A DNA stretch of 64,000 nt from SM1-73 sp964588305 (GTDB lineage Bacteria > Zixibacteria > MSB-5A5 > SM1-73), in the NCBI GenBank assembly GCA_964588305.1, contig CAZPOP010000012.1:33352-97351 (forward strand), in the 5' to 3' direction. Shown piece by piece: positions 41,995 to 50,299 of this stretch. How positions within the stretch are numbered: the first letter of the stretch is position 1; every line of letters starts with the position of its first letter. A program made the position numbers and the translations under genes. The notes under the pieces are model-generated. The model saw nothing but the letters and a program-made list of their open reading frames with translations, was not told the origin of the DNA and made no database searches.

Positions 41995-42615
41995 TCACTT
42001 GCCTCCCAGGTAGGTTCTCTCGATTCCCAGGATAATCCTCAACGAGGTTGAGATGGTTCCAAGTCCGATTCCGATATAGATTCCCCTTTTGGCCGCCATG
42101 CTGGGAACGCGCAGAATCCAGTTGGCTGTATCGGGAATCCAATGAGAAATCAAATCTCCTATGGGAACTCGACCCAACATCACGATGATGGCGGTCAAAA
42201 GAAGCAGGGTTGCTTCCCAGCTTCTGGCGCGGAATCCACGATATGCAGCTGAGGCCACAAAGAACGCCAGAAGGGAAAACATGGTGGCCTGCATGGGCGC
42301 TTGGAGGTTATTGAACATCCACAGAAAAGGAGTGTCCTCTCCGGTGCCTTTCCAGAATCCGAAGATGGCCATAAGGCCCAATCCTGCCAGAGCCACCAGA
42401 TTGTATCCCCATCCTGCTTGAGCCCGAACAACTTTCTTTCCATTCAATCTGATGTAACTCGCCACTCCCACAAGCAAGGTGAAGACAAAAATAATCTGCA
42501 TCCAATCCAAAACGTTCTGGTAGGCTGAAACGGACAGCTTGTGCGGAACAAAGAATTGCACCAGCATGAAGAAGCCGAAAACGAAGCAAATTATTATGGG
42601 AATTTGTCTTTGCAT
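41995..42615 (-). CDS. Polytopic membrane protein of unknown function
   Basis: A 206-residue protein with about six hydrophobic helices (IPIIICFVFGFFMLVQFF, MQIIFVFTLLVGVASYI, YNLVALAGLGLMAIFGF, MQATMFSLLAFFVASAAY, ATLLLLTAIIVMLGRVPI, GIYIGIGLGTISTSLRII) and an end rich in basic residues (GIERTYLGGK). No family is recognised. The start at 42615 is preferred, since the frame upstream passes through repeat-like DNA (GTAGGTCGAACAAAGTG). It is the second gene of the membrane operon. Confidence 0.7.
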   Translation of the reverse strand: MQRQIPIIICFVFGFFMLVQFFVPHKLSVSAYQNVLDWMQIIFVFTLLVGVASYIRLNGKKVVRAQAGWGYNLVALAGLGLMAIFGFWKGTGEDTPFLWMFNNLQAPMQATMFSLLAFFVASAAYRGFRARSWEATLLLLTAIIVMLGRVPIGDLISHWIPDTANWILRVPSMAAKRGIYIGIGLGTISTSLRIILGIERTYLGGK

Positions 42616-42736
42616 GTCAGAATAAATTGTAGGTCGAACAAAGTGAAGCCTGATCGACACCTACTCTCGAAATTACCAACGCGAGACAAGTCTCGCTACT
42701 CCGGAGTAGTAGAGCTCGCTCTGCGCCTGTTCGCCT

Positions 42737-43897
42737 TTATCCGATACTAAGGAAGTTTATGAGTTGCTCATAACCTAAAATTCCAACAATGCCTCCGATC
42801 AATATGAGAAGGACAATCAGAGCTTTTAGCCAATCCTGTCCTTTGATGCTTCCCAGGATTTGCCGATCCTTAGTCAGATAGCCGCTCGCCGCGAACAGCT
42901 CTTCTCCGATCAGGGTGTAATCGCAGGCCACTATGAAGAAAGAAAGCTGGATGGTGGAATCGGTTCCGGCTATTTGAACGGCACCGATCGAATTGCCGGT
43001 TTCGGCTAAGATCAGGGCCTCCGCCTCAAAGGTCCCGAAGAAAAGATTGGTGGCCGGCAGTTGGCGGGTCATGATGCCATCCACGGCGGCGGCATAGCCG
43101 AACTGGCTCTGGGTTACGAAGAATATGTTATCCGGATTATACGCTTCCGGATGCCCGGCCTTGGAATATCCCTCCTTTACCACCTCCTGAGCTGTGGTCA
43201 TCACCACCGGATCGTAGTTGGGAAATATCAAAGGCGTCTTGAACTCTGCGGTCTTCTCCGCCACGCTTCCCAGAATATTCATGGAGGCCATGGTGGCAAC
43301 CCGATCCATCTTGCCCAAACCGGAGGAATAAAGGATCGGTTTGCCCATTTCCGTGGCTCTGCCGATGGCTTCATCTATGGCCTTCAGTCCCGCAATGGGT
43401 CGAATGAAGAGATTTTTTCTGCCTTTCCCGTATAGGATGAAGCCGAGAATAAACAAAAAGGAGATCAGTACCGAAACCAGCACGTTGGTTTGTTTTGTAT
43501 TGAACCACTGCCCCTTTGAGACCACCGGCCCTAAGATCGGTGAAATCAGAGTATCGTTCTCTGCGGTCCCTTTCAGGAAATAGAATTGCTCCGCCCCATC
43601 CTTCATGCCGGTGTCGATAAATTTCTCATCAGAAGAGCTAATCTTGCCCACCAGCCGAAAACCGTTCTCTTTTTCAGATGACCGCCAAACCTCATATTCG
43701 ATCGAAGATGGTGAGCCAAGTGAAACCATTCCAGGAGTATCTTCCTCGGTTTTCTCGAAGATCAGGGTGATGCTTTGGCCCTTGTCATCAGGCGTATCAA
43801 GAAGTTTTACCTCGAGCGGAAATTGCGCGGCGAGAACAGGGGGAGCATCGACAAAAAGTACTGACAGAATAAGTATGAGAAGAATTTTTCGCATCAT
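42737..43897 (-). CDS. Membrane protein with Ig/Fn3-like N-terminus and DUF6754-like domain
   Basis: A 386-residue protein. A signal segment (LILILSVLFVDAPPVLA) leads into a strand-rich domain (about 25-130; PSSIEYEVWRSSEKENGFRL) like a fibronectin III module. After a membrane helix (NVLVSVLISFLFILGFILY) lies a large alpha/beta domain (about 165-355) with GLKAIDEAIGRATEMG, GKPILYSSGLGKMDRVATMA, MTRQLPATNLFFGTFEAEAL and GTDSTIQLSFFIVACDYTLIGEE, which I take to be of the DUF6754 type. A last helix (LIVLLILIGGIVGILGY) closes it. First gene of the five-gene membrane operon, with its own promoter. Confidence 0.75.
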   Translation of the reverse strand: MMRKILLILILSVLFVDAPPVLAAQFPLEVKLLDTPDDKGQSITLIFEKTEEDTPGMVSLGSPSSIEYEVWRSSEKENGFRLVGKISSSDEKFIDTGMKDGAEQFYFLKGTAENDTLISPILGPVVSKGQWFNTKQTNVLVSVLISFLFILGFILYGKGRKNLFIRPIAGLKAIDEAIGRATEMGKPILYSSGLGKMDRVATMASMNILGSVAEKTAEFKTPLIFPNYDPVVMTTAQEVVKEGYSKAGHPEAYNPDNIFFVTQSQFGYAAAVDGIMTRQLPATNLFFGTFEAEALILAETGNSIGAVQIAGTDSTIQLSFFIVACDYTLIGEELFAASGYLTKDRQILGSIKGQDWLKALIVLLILIGGIVGILGYEQLINFLSIG

Positions 43898-43918
43898 TCA
43901 ACAGATAAAAGTCAATGT

Positions 43919-43946
43919 AAAGTAAAGAATGCGCCTTTGTTGTCAA
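43919..43946 (-). promoter_or_regulatory. Promoter of the membrane operon
   Basis: On the minus strand, TTGACA (43946-43941), 16 nt, TACTTT (43924-43919), 22 bp before the start codon of the DUF6754-like gene. The DNA between this and the plus-strand promoter at 44040 forms a divergent control region. Confidence 0.55.
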
Positions 43947-44039
43947 GTTAAAAGTTTTTTCCTTATCCACCTTTTCTTATTGTCCGAAAGCCTCTGAAAT
44001 GGACTGAGCTGCTAAGATTTTCCGTCATTCGGGCGAAGA

Positions 44040-44068
44040 TTGACATAGAGAGGGTTTCTTGTTATATT
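44040..44068 (+). promoter_or_regulatory. Sigma-70-type promoter for phosphomannomutase
   Basis: TTGACA (44040-44045), 17 nt, TATATT (44063-44068), giving a start near 44075 and a 27-nt leader. Confidence 0.8.
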
Positions 44069-44101
44069 CAACAAGGATCGTAAGTTGAGAAGGAGACCGC
44101 C

Positions 44102-45445
44102 ATGACCAAGATCGACCAGAAAATATTCAAAGCATATGACATCAGGGGAACTTACCCCGACCAGGTGAATGAGGGAATTGCTTACAAAGTAGGAAGGGGT
44201 TTGGTTGAATATCTAAATGCCAAAAACGTCGCAGTGGGAAGAGACATGAGATTATCCTCTCCCGAGCTTCATGAGGGGCTGACCAGAGGAATAGCTGAGG
44301 GTGGTTGTGATGTGATCGACATAGGTTTAGTCTCCACCGATTGCCTCTATTTTGCAGTGGGCAAATTCGGCTACGATGCCGGGGTGATGATCACCGCCTC
44401 CCATAATCCGCCGGAATACAATGGGTTCAAGATGTGCAGAAAAGAGGCGGTTCCCTTGAGCGGAGAGGCGGGAATCGACCAGATAAAGGAATTGATCTTG
44501 AAGGATGCCTTTCCTCCTGCCAAGAAATTGGGAACCGTCGAAAAACGTGACATAGAGGAAGCCTATGTCCGACACCTCCTCTCATTCGTGGATAAGGACA
44601 AAATCAAACCCTTCAACGTGGTCATCGATGCTGGAAATGGTATGGCCGGCAAGATCGTTCCCAGACTCTTTTCCCACCTCGAGTGTGAGGTCATCCCCAT
44701 GTTCTTTGAGCTGGACGGTTCCTTTCCCCATCATCTGGCCAGCCCGATTGAGCCGGAGAACATCGCCCCTCTGAGAGAACGAGTCTTGGCGGAGAAAGCA
44801 GACCTGGGGGCGGCCTTTGACGGAGATGCGGACAGGATGTTTCTGGTGGATGAGAAGGCGCAGCCTCTGGGCGGGGATATGGTAACCGCGCTGGTGGCCA
44901 AGAGTCTGTTGAAAAAGGAAAAGGGAGCAGCCATCTTATACAATCTCATCTGCTCCAAATCGGTTCCGCAGGTCATAGAGAGTTCCGGCGGCAAACCGAT
45001 CCGCACCCGGGTAGGACACGCCCTGATCAAGCCTCTGATGAAAAAACACAACGCCATATTCGGGGGAGAGCATTCCGGACATTTCTACTTCAGAAACAAC
45101 TGGTTTGCCGATTCGGGATTGATCGCCCTTTTGGTCTGTCTGGAGTTGATCTCGGAGGAGAACAAACCTCTTTCAGCCCTGGTCAAATCCATCGACCCCT
45201 ATTTCCGTTCGGGCGAGATCAACAGCCGGGTGGAGGATATTCCCAAGAAGCTTGAGGAGATCGAGAGACGATATTCCTCCGGCAAAATCGATCACTTAGA
45301 CGGAATCACCGTCGATTTTGGAGACTGGTGGTTTAACGTTAGGCCCTCCAATACAGAACCGCTTGTGAGGCTCAACCTAGAGGCCGACGCAAAAGAGAAA
45401 TTAGAGGAAAAGAAAGACGAGCTTTTAAAGCTGATCCGAGCTTAG
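44102..45445 (+). CDS. Phosphomannomutase/phosphoglucomutase (AlgC/ManB-like)
   Basis: A 447-residue alpha-D-phosphohexomutase that interconverts the 1- and 6-phosphates of mannose or glucose for nucleotide-sugar synthesis. The N-terminus FKAYDIRGTYPDQV, the catalytic phosphoserine loop ITASHNPPEYNGFK (about 98-112), the metal loop AAFDGDADRMFLVDE, the sugar-specificity loop GGEHSGHFYFRN and the phosphate-binding NVRPSNTEPLVRLNLE are all present. GEHSGH is the type of loop seen in dual-specificity enzymes. The start follows AGAAGGAGACCGCC; a strong promoter lies just upstream. Confidence 0.95.
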   Translation: MTKIDQKIFKAYDIRGTYPDQVNEGIAYKVGRGLVEYLNAKNVAVGRDMRLSSPELHEGLTRGIAEGGCDVIDIGLVSTDCLYFAVGKFGYDAGVMITASHNPPEYNGFKMCRKEAVPLSGEAGIDQIKELILKDAFPPAKKLGTVEKRDIEEAYVRHLLSFVDKDKIKPFNVVIDAGNGMAGKIVPRLFSHLECEVIPMFFELDGSFPHHLASPIEPENIAPLRERVLAEKADLGAAFDGDADRMFLVDEKAQPLGGDMVTALVAKSLLKKEKGAAILYNLICSKSVPQVIESSGGKPIRTRVGHALIKPLMKKHNAIFGGEHSGHFYFRNNWFADSGLIALLVCLELISEENKPLSALVKSIDPYFRSGEINSRVEDIPKKLEEIERRYSSGKIDHLDGITVDFGDWWFNVRPSNTEPLVRLNLEADAKEKLEEKKDELLKLIRA

Positions 45446-45628
45446 GAACCATCTGGCTCACGTAGAGGATCGGGAAGCTCGGCATTTTTGGGGGAACCAA
45501 GAAGGGGTGAAATTTTCCATTTGGATCGGTGGCGATGCTCAAGGAATGGGGGAAAAGTTCGATAATAAGAATAGTGTATCACTCCCGGGTGGCGGTTAAC
45601 CGAAAGCCCTTTGGCACAGAGGTCAATT

Positions 45629-46414
45629 ATGAGCCAGATGGCAAAAGTTTTGGTGGCGGATGACGACGACAGGATCCGCGACCTTCTTTTGGATACTCTT
45701 TCGGCCTTGGGTTATAAGACCGTTGGAGCAAAGGATGGGGAAGAGGCTTTGGCCCTTCTGGAGAAGGAGAAACCGGACGTGGTGATCTCCGACATCAGAA
45801 TGCCCAAGCTGAACGGACTTTCGCTTTTGAGAAATATCAAGGACACAAATCCGAAGATTCCGGTCCTGATGATAACGGGATACAACTTCGCATATACCAG
45901 GGATCAGGCCACAGATAGCGGTGCGGACGGTTTCCTGGCCAAGCCATTCAGAATCAGTAAGATTGAGGATTTGATGCAATCCGTATTGGGCACCAAAGGC
46001 CATCCCGGGGAGGAAAGACCATACAAGCTCAAAAAGATTCTGGTGGTGGAAGACGATGAAATCCTGCGCAGTATGCTGACTGAGACCCTGAGCAGCTTGG
46101 ATTACTTCCCCATTGGTGTGGAGAACGGCCAGATGGCTTTGAGCCAGATGAAGACTCAGGACTTCGATCTGATGATATCGGACATTCGCATGCCTGAGAT
46201 GGACGGGATAACCCTGCTTAAGAACGTCAAGGAGACGTCTCCCCAACTTCCGGTGGTGCTGATAACCGGCTTCACCTCGGCCTATCCTCCGCAGAGAGCT
46301 TTGCAGGAGGGGGCGGACGGCTATTTGGCCAAGCCCTTCCGCATCGAGAAGATGGACGAGCTTTTGCGAGACCTTTTGCACGAAAAGGAGCGCTCTTCTT
46401 CCCAGCCTTCATAA
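45629..46414 (+). CDS. Double receiver-domain response regulator
   Basis: A 261-residue protein made of two tandem CheY-like receivers. The first (about 1-122) has KVLVADDDDRI, phospho-acceptor Asp in DVVISDIRMP, and LMITGYN with ADGFLAKPFRI; the second (about 135-255) has KILVVEDDEIL, LMISDIRMPEM, LITGFT and ADGYLAKPFRI. No DNA-binding or enzymatic domain follows. It probably relays phosphate or binds a partner. Its kinase is not adjacent; the GAF kinases at 20161 and 22129 lack receivers and are candidates. The start at 45629 has AGAGG at 6 nt. Confidence 0.9.
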   Translation: MSQMAKVLVADDDDRIRDLLLDTLSALGYKTVGAKDGEEALALLEKEKPDVVISDIRMPKLNGLSLLRNIKDTNPKIPVLMITGYNFAYTRDQATDSGADGFLAKPFRISKIEDLMQSVLGTKGHPGEERPYKLKKILVVEDDEILRSMLTETLSSLDYFPIGVENGQMALSQMKTQDFDLMISDIRMPEMDGITLLKNVKETSPQLPVVLITGFTSAYPPQRALQEGADGYLAKPFRIEKMDELLRDLLHEKERSSSQPS

Positions 46415-46529
46415 GAACTTTCTTACCGGCAAAAGATTCTTATCATCGCGGTCACCTGCAAGATTTCTATTCTGTCCATTTGCGAATCTTCAAGTTTTGA
46501 TCCGACATTACCACACTCTCTTTTTATTC

Positions 46530-46558
46530 TTGACAAGGCGAAGAGATTAGACTATGGT
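46530..46558 (+). promoter_or_regulatory. Promoter for gatC
   Basis: TTGACA (46530-46535), 17 nt, TATGGT (46553-46558), about 35 bp before the gatC start codon at 46594. Confidence 0.65.
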
Positions 46559-46593
46559 TGTTTAAAATAGATGTCCAGATTGAAGGAGTGAGA

Positions 46594-46881
46594 ATGCCCA
46601 TCACCACAAAAGATGTGGAATACGTGGCGAATTTGGCCAAGCTGGAGCTGTCCGAAGAGGAGAAGAAGAGATTTCAAAAGGAACTGGATAATATCATAAC
46701 ATACATCGATCAATTGAACGAACTGGACACCGAGAATGTGCCCATCACTTCCCATGTGGCTCTTTTGCAGAACGTGTTCAGGGAGGATAAGGTTTTGCCC
46801 TCACTCTCACCAGATCAGGCTCTGGCTAATGCTCCGGAAAAGAAGGATGGCTTTTTCAGAGTGCCCAGAGTTATTGGTTAG
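46594..46881 (+). CDS. gatC: Asp/Glu-tRNA amidotransferase subunit C
   Basis: A 95-residue GatC, the small clamp of the GatCAB amidotransferase that converts Glu-tRNA(Gln) and Asp-tRNA(Asn). The family sequence is plain: DVEYVANLAKLELSEEE, ELDNIITYIDQLNELDTENV and the C-terminal LRED-like VFREDKVLPSL with KKDGFFRVPRVI. The start at 46594 has AAGGAG at 5 nt. gatA and gatB are not next to it; a terminator follows at once, so it is transcribed alone. Confidence 0.95.
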   Translation: MPITTKDVEYVANLAKLELSEEEKKRFQKELDNIITYIDQLNELDTENVPITSHVALLQNVFREDKVLPSLSPDQALANAPEKKDGFFRVPRVIG

Positions 46882-46922
46882 AAGGTTGGAAGGTTAGAAA
46901 GTCGAAAGGCTGGAAAGTCAGG

Positions 46923-46954
46923 TGCTGACGAAAGAGGATCGTCAGCATTTTTTT
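46923..46954 (+). terminator. Rho-independent terminator after gatC
   Basis: TGCTGACG (46923-46930) pairs with CGTCAGCA (46940-46947), followed by seven T. The stretch before it (46878-46920) is a degenerate GGTTAGAAGGTTGGAAGG-type tandem repeat. Confidence 0.9.
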
Positions 46955-46984
46955 CTGTCTTCGCAATATAATAATGTCAGTAGT

Positions 46985-47343
46985 TTGCAAATAGGAAATG
47001 TCAGGTTATAATCGCCTCCTCAAGAGCAGGTGATAAGTTTATTAAGCCTGAGGATGAAAGAAGCACAAAGGTATAAGACGATTTGTGATATTGAAGAGGG
47101 TTATCTTAGGTAGGGTCAAAGAGGCTGGTTTGATTTTGGGATTGAGTGAGCGGCAGGTATATCGGATAAAGGAGCGGGTGAAGGGGGAAGGAGCCGGAGG
47201 GTTAATCCATAAGAGTAGAGGTAAGCGTACGCCGCGTTGGCTTACGGAGAAGATAAAGGATACGATCAAATCCTTTAACCGCGTTATCCAACAAAAGGAA
47301 ACCCAGCTTGTAACCTTAAATTACTGACATTTTTAATTTGCAA
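46985..47343. mobile_element. Dead insertion element with 20-bp terminal inverted repeats
   Basis: TTGCAAATAGGAAATGTCAG (46985-47004) faces, in inverse, TTGCAAATTAAAAATGTCAG (47324-47343), 17 of 20 identical. Inside is a transposase fragment with a helix-turn-helix, broken by a frameshift. No catalytic domain remains. A second TGTCAG lies just outside the left end. Confidence 0.7.
47053..47327 (+). pseudogene. ISNCY-like transposase N-terminal fragment
   Basis: Two frames join: MKEAQRYKTICDIEEGYL (from 47053), then after a stop/frame change near 47107 VKEAGLILGLSERQVYRIKE and GAGGLIHKSRGKRTPRWLTE. LGLSERQVYR is the recognition helix of ISNCY (IS1202/ISDol1-like) transposases, whose catalytic core should follow but does not. 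The fragment lies between 20-bp inverted repeats. Confidence 0.7.
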
Positions 47344-47390
47344 GAGACCTCACATTCTTGATTTGCGTTGACGACTGTAATCAAATTCAG

Positions 47391-47419
47391 TTGACAACTG
47401 AGGCAAAATGAATTAAAAT
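47391..47419 (+). promoter_or_regulatory. Sigma-70-type promoter for the Cys-rich gene
   Basis: TTGACA (47391-47396), 17 nt, TAAAAT (47414-47419), 30 bp before the start codon at 47450. Confidence 0.75.
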
Positions 47420-47449
47420 AAAAGCAGTCTGACGAAAATCTCTCAAGGT

Positions 47450-48352
47450 ATGAACCGGATGGTTCATGCCAAGGCGGATGTTGTGCAGAGGGTCTTGATC
47501 AATCAGTATAAAAGGCAGGACGTCTTCCAATGCGGCCATAAAGCTCATTTCAAGTTCGACAAGAACGTGTCGGTCTTTCACGTTTTAAAGGAAAAGAGCT
47601 GTTATCCGGAAGGATGCATCTATTTTTTGTGGAAATGTAAACTGCTGAACAAAGGTCACAGCTGTCCCAAAGGATACCGGCACGTAGGAAGAAACTGCTT
47701 CTCCTGCAAAAGTTATTTTGAGGAGAAAGTATGCTATCAGCCGGAGATTTTGTTAAAGAGAGAAGAATTCGGCAGTTTTCAACGGGATTTGGAGGAATTC
47801 GAAGACTGGCTGCAGAGCGTCGTGGGGAAAAGGATTGAATTCTCGGGGACTGTGAATTCAGTCAAGCCGCATTTTAGAAAGAAAAGATTGGGATCAAAAG
47901 AGATTCTATCCTTTCCCGGCTTTCTCATCAGCTTCAAAGAAGGATACCTGGATCGGGTCTTTTTCAAGGATTATATTTTCCTGACGGTCAGCAGAAAAAC
48001 TCAGGAGAATTTGAAATTCGCGAAAGGGGATAAGGTCGAGTTCGAAGCGATCCTGAGAACCGATAGCGGCCGAATCATCCTGGAGAAGATAAGACACGTG
48101 GAATTCTCGGAAAAGAAGAGTGAGGTTACCTGGAATTCCAGCCAGGCCGTTGTGGCAAAAAACACCGGCACCGAGCTTGATTGTCAACCGGAGAAGTGCT
48201 TGGCCTGTGAGAATGGATGCTTGTTGGATGTGGTGGAAAAGGATGGTGAGCGTTCAAAGACTGGTCGTCATCTATTCTGTTTGGCTGGCGTTACGGATCC
48301 GGAGGAATGCGTCTATCATTTGGCAAAAAAGATGAAACTGGTAAAAACGTAG
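47450..48352 (+). CDS. Cys-rich protein of unknown function with an OB-like middle domain
   Basis: A 300-residue cytoplasmic protein I do not recognise. The first 100 residues contain a string of Cys (VFQCGHK, CYPEGC, WKCKLL, SCPKG, NCFSCKSYF, VCYQ), suggesting one or two metal sites. The middle (about 120-225) resembles an OB-fold: RIEFSGTVNSVKPHF, YLDRVFFKDYIFLTVS, FAKGDKVEFEAILR, RIILEKIRHVEF. The end has CQPEKCLACENGC, then HLFCLAGVTDPEEC, another probable metal cluster. Together this suggests nucleic-acid or electron-transfer chemistry, but neither is proved. It has its own promoter at 47391 and lies upstream of dnaG. Confidence 0.75.
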   Translation: MNRMVHAKADVVQRVLINQYKRQDVFQCGHKAHFKFDKNVSVFHVLKEKSCYPEGCIYFLWKCKLLNKGHSCPKGYRHVGRNCFSCKSYFEEKVCYQPEILLKREEFGSFQRDLEEFEDWLQSVVGKRIEFSGTVNSVKPHFRKKRLGSKEILSFPGFLISFKEGYLDRVFFKDYIFLTVSRKTQENLKFAKGDKVEFEAILRTDSGRIILEKIRHVEFSEKKSEVTWNSSQAVVAKNTGTELDCQPEKCLACENGCLLDVVEKDGERSKTGRHLFCLAGVTDPEECVYHLAKKMKLVKT

Positions 48353-48374
48353 TTGCTCAGTTTACGGTTCGACT

Positions 48375-48486
48375 TCGCTCACCGCCCTGAGCCCGTGCTT
48401 CGGCTTTGCTCAGCACCCTGAGTTCGTCGAAGGGCCGAAGGATCCAGCCCCGCCTTTGGGGCCCAATGAATTGGGCGACTACAAAG
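48375..48486. repeat. Dispersed repeats upstream of dnaG
   Basis: Contains CTTTGCTCAGCACCCTGAG with GTTCGTCGAAGG and CCCCGCCTTTGGGGCCCAATGAATTGGGCGACTACAAAG, related to repeats at 13455, 16083 and 17992. The dnaG start codon is only 11 bp past this block. Confidence 0.6.
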
Positions 48487-48496
48487 CATTTCAATT

Positions 48497-50299
48497 ATGT
48501 CCAGCTTCCTCTCAGCAGAACTAATCGATCAGATCAGAGACGCCAACGACATAGTTGATCTGATCGCCGAATTCGTCCCCTTGAAAAAGAGGGGAAAAAA
48601 CTACGTGGGTTTGTGTCCCTTCCACGCGGAGAAAGCTCCCTCATTCACCGTGACTCAGGACAAACAGATGTTTTATTGTTTCGGCTGTGGGGAGGGTGGA
48701 AATGTGATCAGTTTCCTGATGAAACACGAAAAGCTTGGTTTCTCCGACGCCATCAGACACTTAGCCAAAAGGGCAAACATCTCTTTGCCTACAAGATCGT
48801 TCGACAAAAAAAGAGCCGATCAACTGGACAAGTTGTATTACGCCAACCAGGTGGCCAGCGAGTATTTTCATAAGAATTTCTACAGGGAGGCTCCCGGAAA
48901 GAGGGCCAGACAGTATCTGAACAAAAGGGGGTTTGATCCCGAAATCCTAAAACAATTCTCCTTAGGCTATGCTCCCGATGATTGGGAAGGCTTGATGAAG
49001 TTTGCAAAAAACAAGGATGTTGATATGGAGGTGCTTAATCAGGCTGGTCTGGTGGTCCCTCGGGCAGAAAGCAAAGGATACTATGATAGGTTCAGAAACA
49101 GAATAGTCTTCCCCATATTCAATCTTTCCGGAAAAGTGGTCGGCTTTGGGGGGAGGGTATTGAATGAGAAAGATGAGCCCAAATACCTTAACTCGCCTGA
49201 GAGCCCTATTTATCAAAAAGGAAAGATCCTTTACGGATTAAACTTTTCCAAAGATGAAATCAGAAAGAATGCGAGCGCAGTCTTGGTGGAGGGATACGTC
49301 GATCTCTTGAGCTTGTATCAGGCTGGGATAAAAAATGTGGTAGCCTCATCCGGCACCGCCTTTACCGCAGATCAGGCCAGGCTTTTGTCTCGCTATGCAG
49401 AAGGAGTCTATCTCCTCTTCGATGCAGACACTGCCGGACAATCCGCCACCTTCCGAAGCGTGGATTTGCTCTTTTCGGAAGGCGTGGAGGTCTTTGTGGT
49501 CAGCTTGCCCAAGGGCGAGGATCCCGATTCGTTCGTCAAGAAATTCGGAGCTGAGGAGGTCGGCAAAAGAATCGAGCAAGCCCAGACTTTCATAGATTTC
49601 AAGAGAGGCTCCCTGCCCAAGGACTTTGAGGAGCTGTCTTTAAGAGAGCAGGAAAAAGTCATTTCCGATATTGCCGAGACCGCCGGGAAGATAACCGATG
49701 ATGTCAGAAGAACCCTTTTCGTGAAAAAAGTTGCCCAGGTTTTCAAAATCGACGAGGCATCCATCTTCAAGTTGGTGGGAAAACGCACCACCAAAGGAAC
49801 CTTCCTTTCCAAAAAGGAAGCACCGGTTTCGGTGGTAAGTGGACAAGAGAAAATTGAGATGGGAATTCTGAGGATTCTGATGGAAGACGGGAAACTGATT
49901 AAATCGACCAAGGGGAAACTGGAATTGGACGATTTTTCACTCCCGGAACACAAGGAGATTTTTCAGCTCCTGCATCCTGATCCAATGAGTTCGGGCGGGG
50001 GTTTAACCCCCGCCCGATCAGAGACTCCCAAGAGAACGGCTGAAGTCTCTCCTTCAGCCCTGCTGGACAAGACCGAGAATGAAAACACAAGGCAAGTTCT
50101 TTCCCGGATTGCCGCCATGGATTTAGGTACCGCCGAACTATCGATCCAGCTTGCCGACCACCTCAAGACCCTGAGTAACCTTAAGAAAGACAGGAAGATA
50201 AGAACGCTAAAGGAATCAATCAAAGAGGCCCTGCAGAACGGCGAAACCGAAAAAGCCAACCGTCTGACCAAGGAATTCGAGAGATTGAAAAAGGCCTGA
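48497..50299 (+). CDS. dnaG: DNA primase DnaG
   Basis: A 600-residue replicative primase. The zinc-binding CHC2 domain has CPFHAEKAPSFTV and FYCFGCGEGGNVISF (about residues 40-70); the core includes FGGRVLNEKDEPKYLNS and the TOPRIM site VEGYVDLLSLYQAGI and LLFDADTAGQSA (D-x-D). The C-terminal helicase-interacting domain begins near 450. Between its parts lies HPDPMSSGGGLTPARSETP, encoded by a 27-bp perfect palindrome (49991-50017), followed by another hairpin (50038-50059); this looks like a repeat insertion in the linker. The start at 48497 has no strong ribosome-binding site. Confidence 0.95.
   Translation: MSSFLSAELIDQIRDANDIVDLIAEFVPLKKRGKNYVGLCPFHAEKAPSFTVTQDKQMFYCFGCGEGGNVISFLMKHEKLGFSDAIRHLAKRANISLPTRSFDKKRADQLDKLYYANQVASEYFHKNFYREAPGKRARQYLNKRGFDPEILKQFSLGYAPDDWEGLMKFAKNKDVDMEVLNQAGLVVPRAESKGYYDRFRNRIVFPIFNLSGKVVGFGGRVLNEKDEPKYLNSPESPIYQKGKILYGLNFSKDEIRKNASAVLVEGYVDLLSLYQAGIKNVVASSGTAFTADQARLLSRYAEGVYLLFDADTAGQSATFRSVDLLFSEGVEVFVVSLPKGEDPDSFVKKFGAEEVGKRIEQAQTFIDFKRGSLPKDFEELSLREQEKVISDIAETAGKITDDVRRTLFVKKVAQVFKIDEASIFKLVGKRTTKGTFLSKKEAPVSVVSGQEKIEMGILRILMEDGKLIKSTKGKLELDDFSLPEHKEIFQLLHPDPMSSGGGLTPARSETPKRTAEVSPSALLDKTENENTRQVLSRIAAMDLGTAELSIQLADHLKTLSNLKKDRKIRTLKESIKEALQNGETEKANRLTKEFERLKKA
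49991..50017. repeat. 27-bp perfect palindrome inside dnaG
   Basis: TCGGGCGGGGGTT-T-AACCCCCGCCCGA. It encodes SGGGLTPAR in the linker before the C-terminal domain. Confidence 0.85.
50038..50059. repeat. Second hairpin repeat inside dnaG
   Basis: GGCTGAAG-TCTCTC-CTTCAGCC, 8-bp arms, 20 bp after the palindrome at 49991. The pair resembles a composite mobile palindromic element. Confidence 0.75.
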
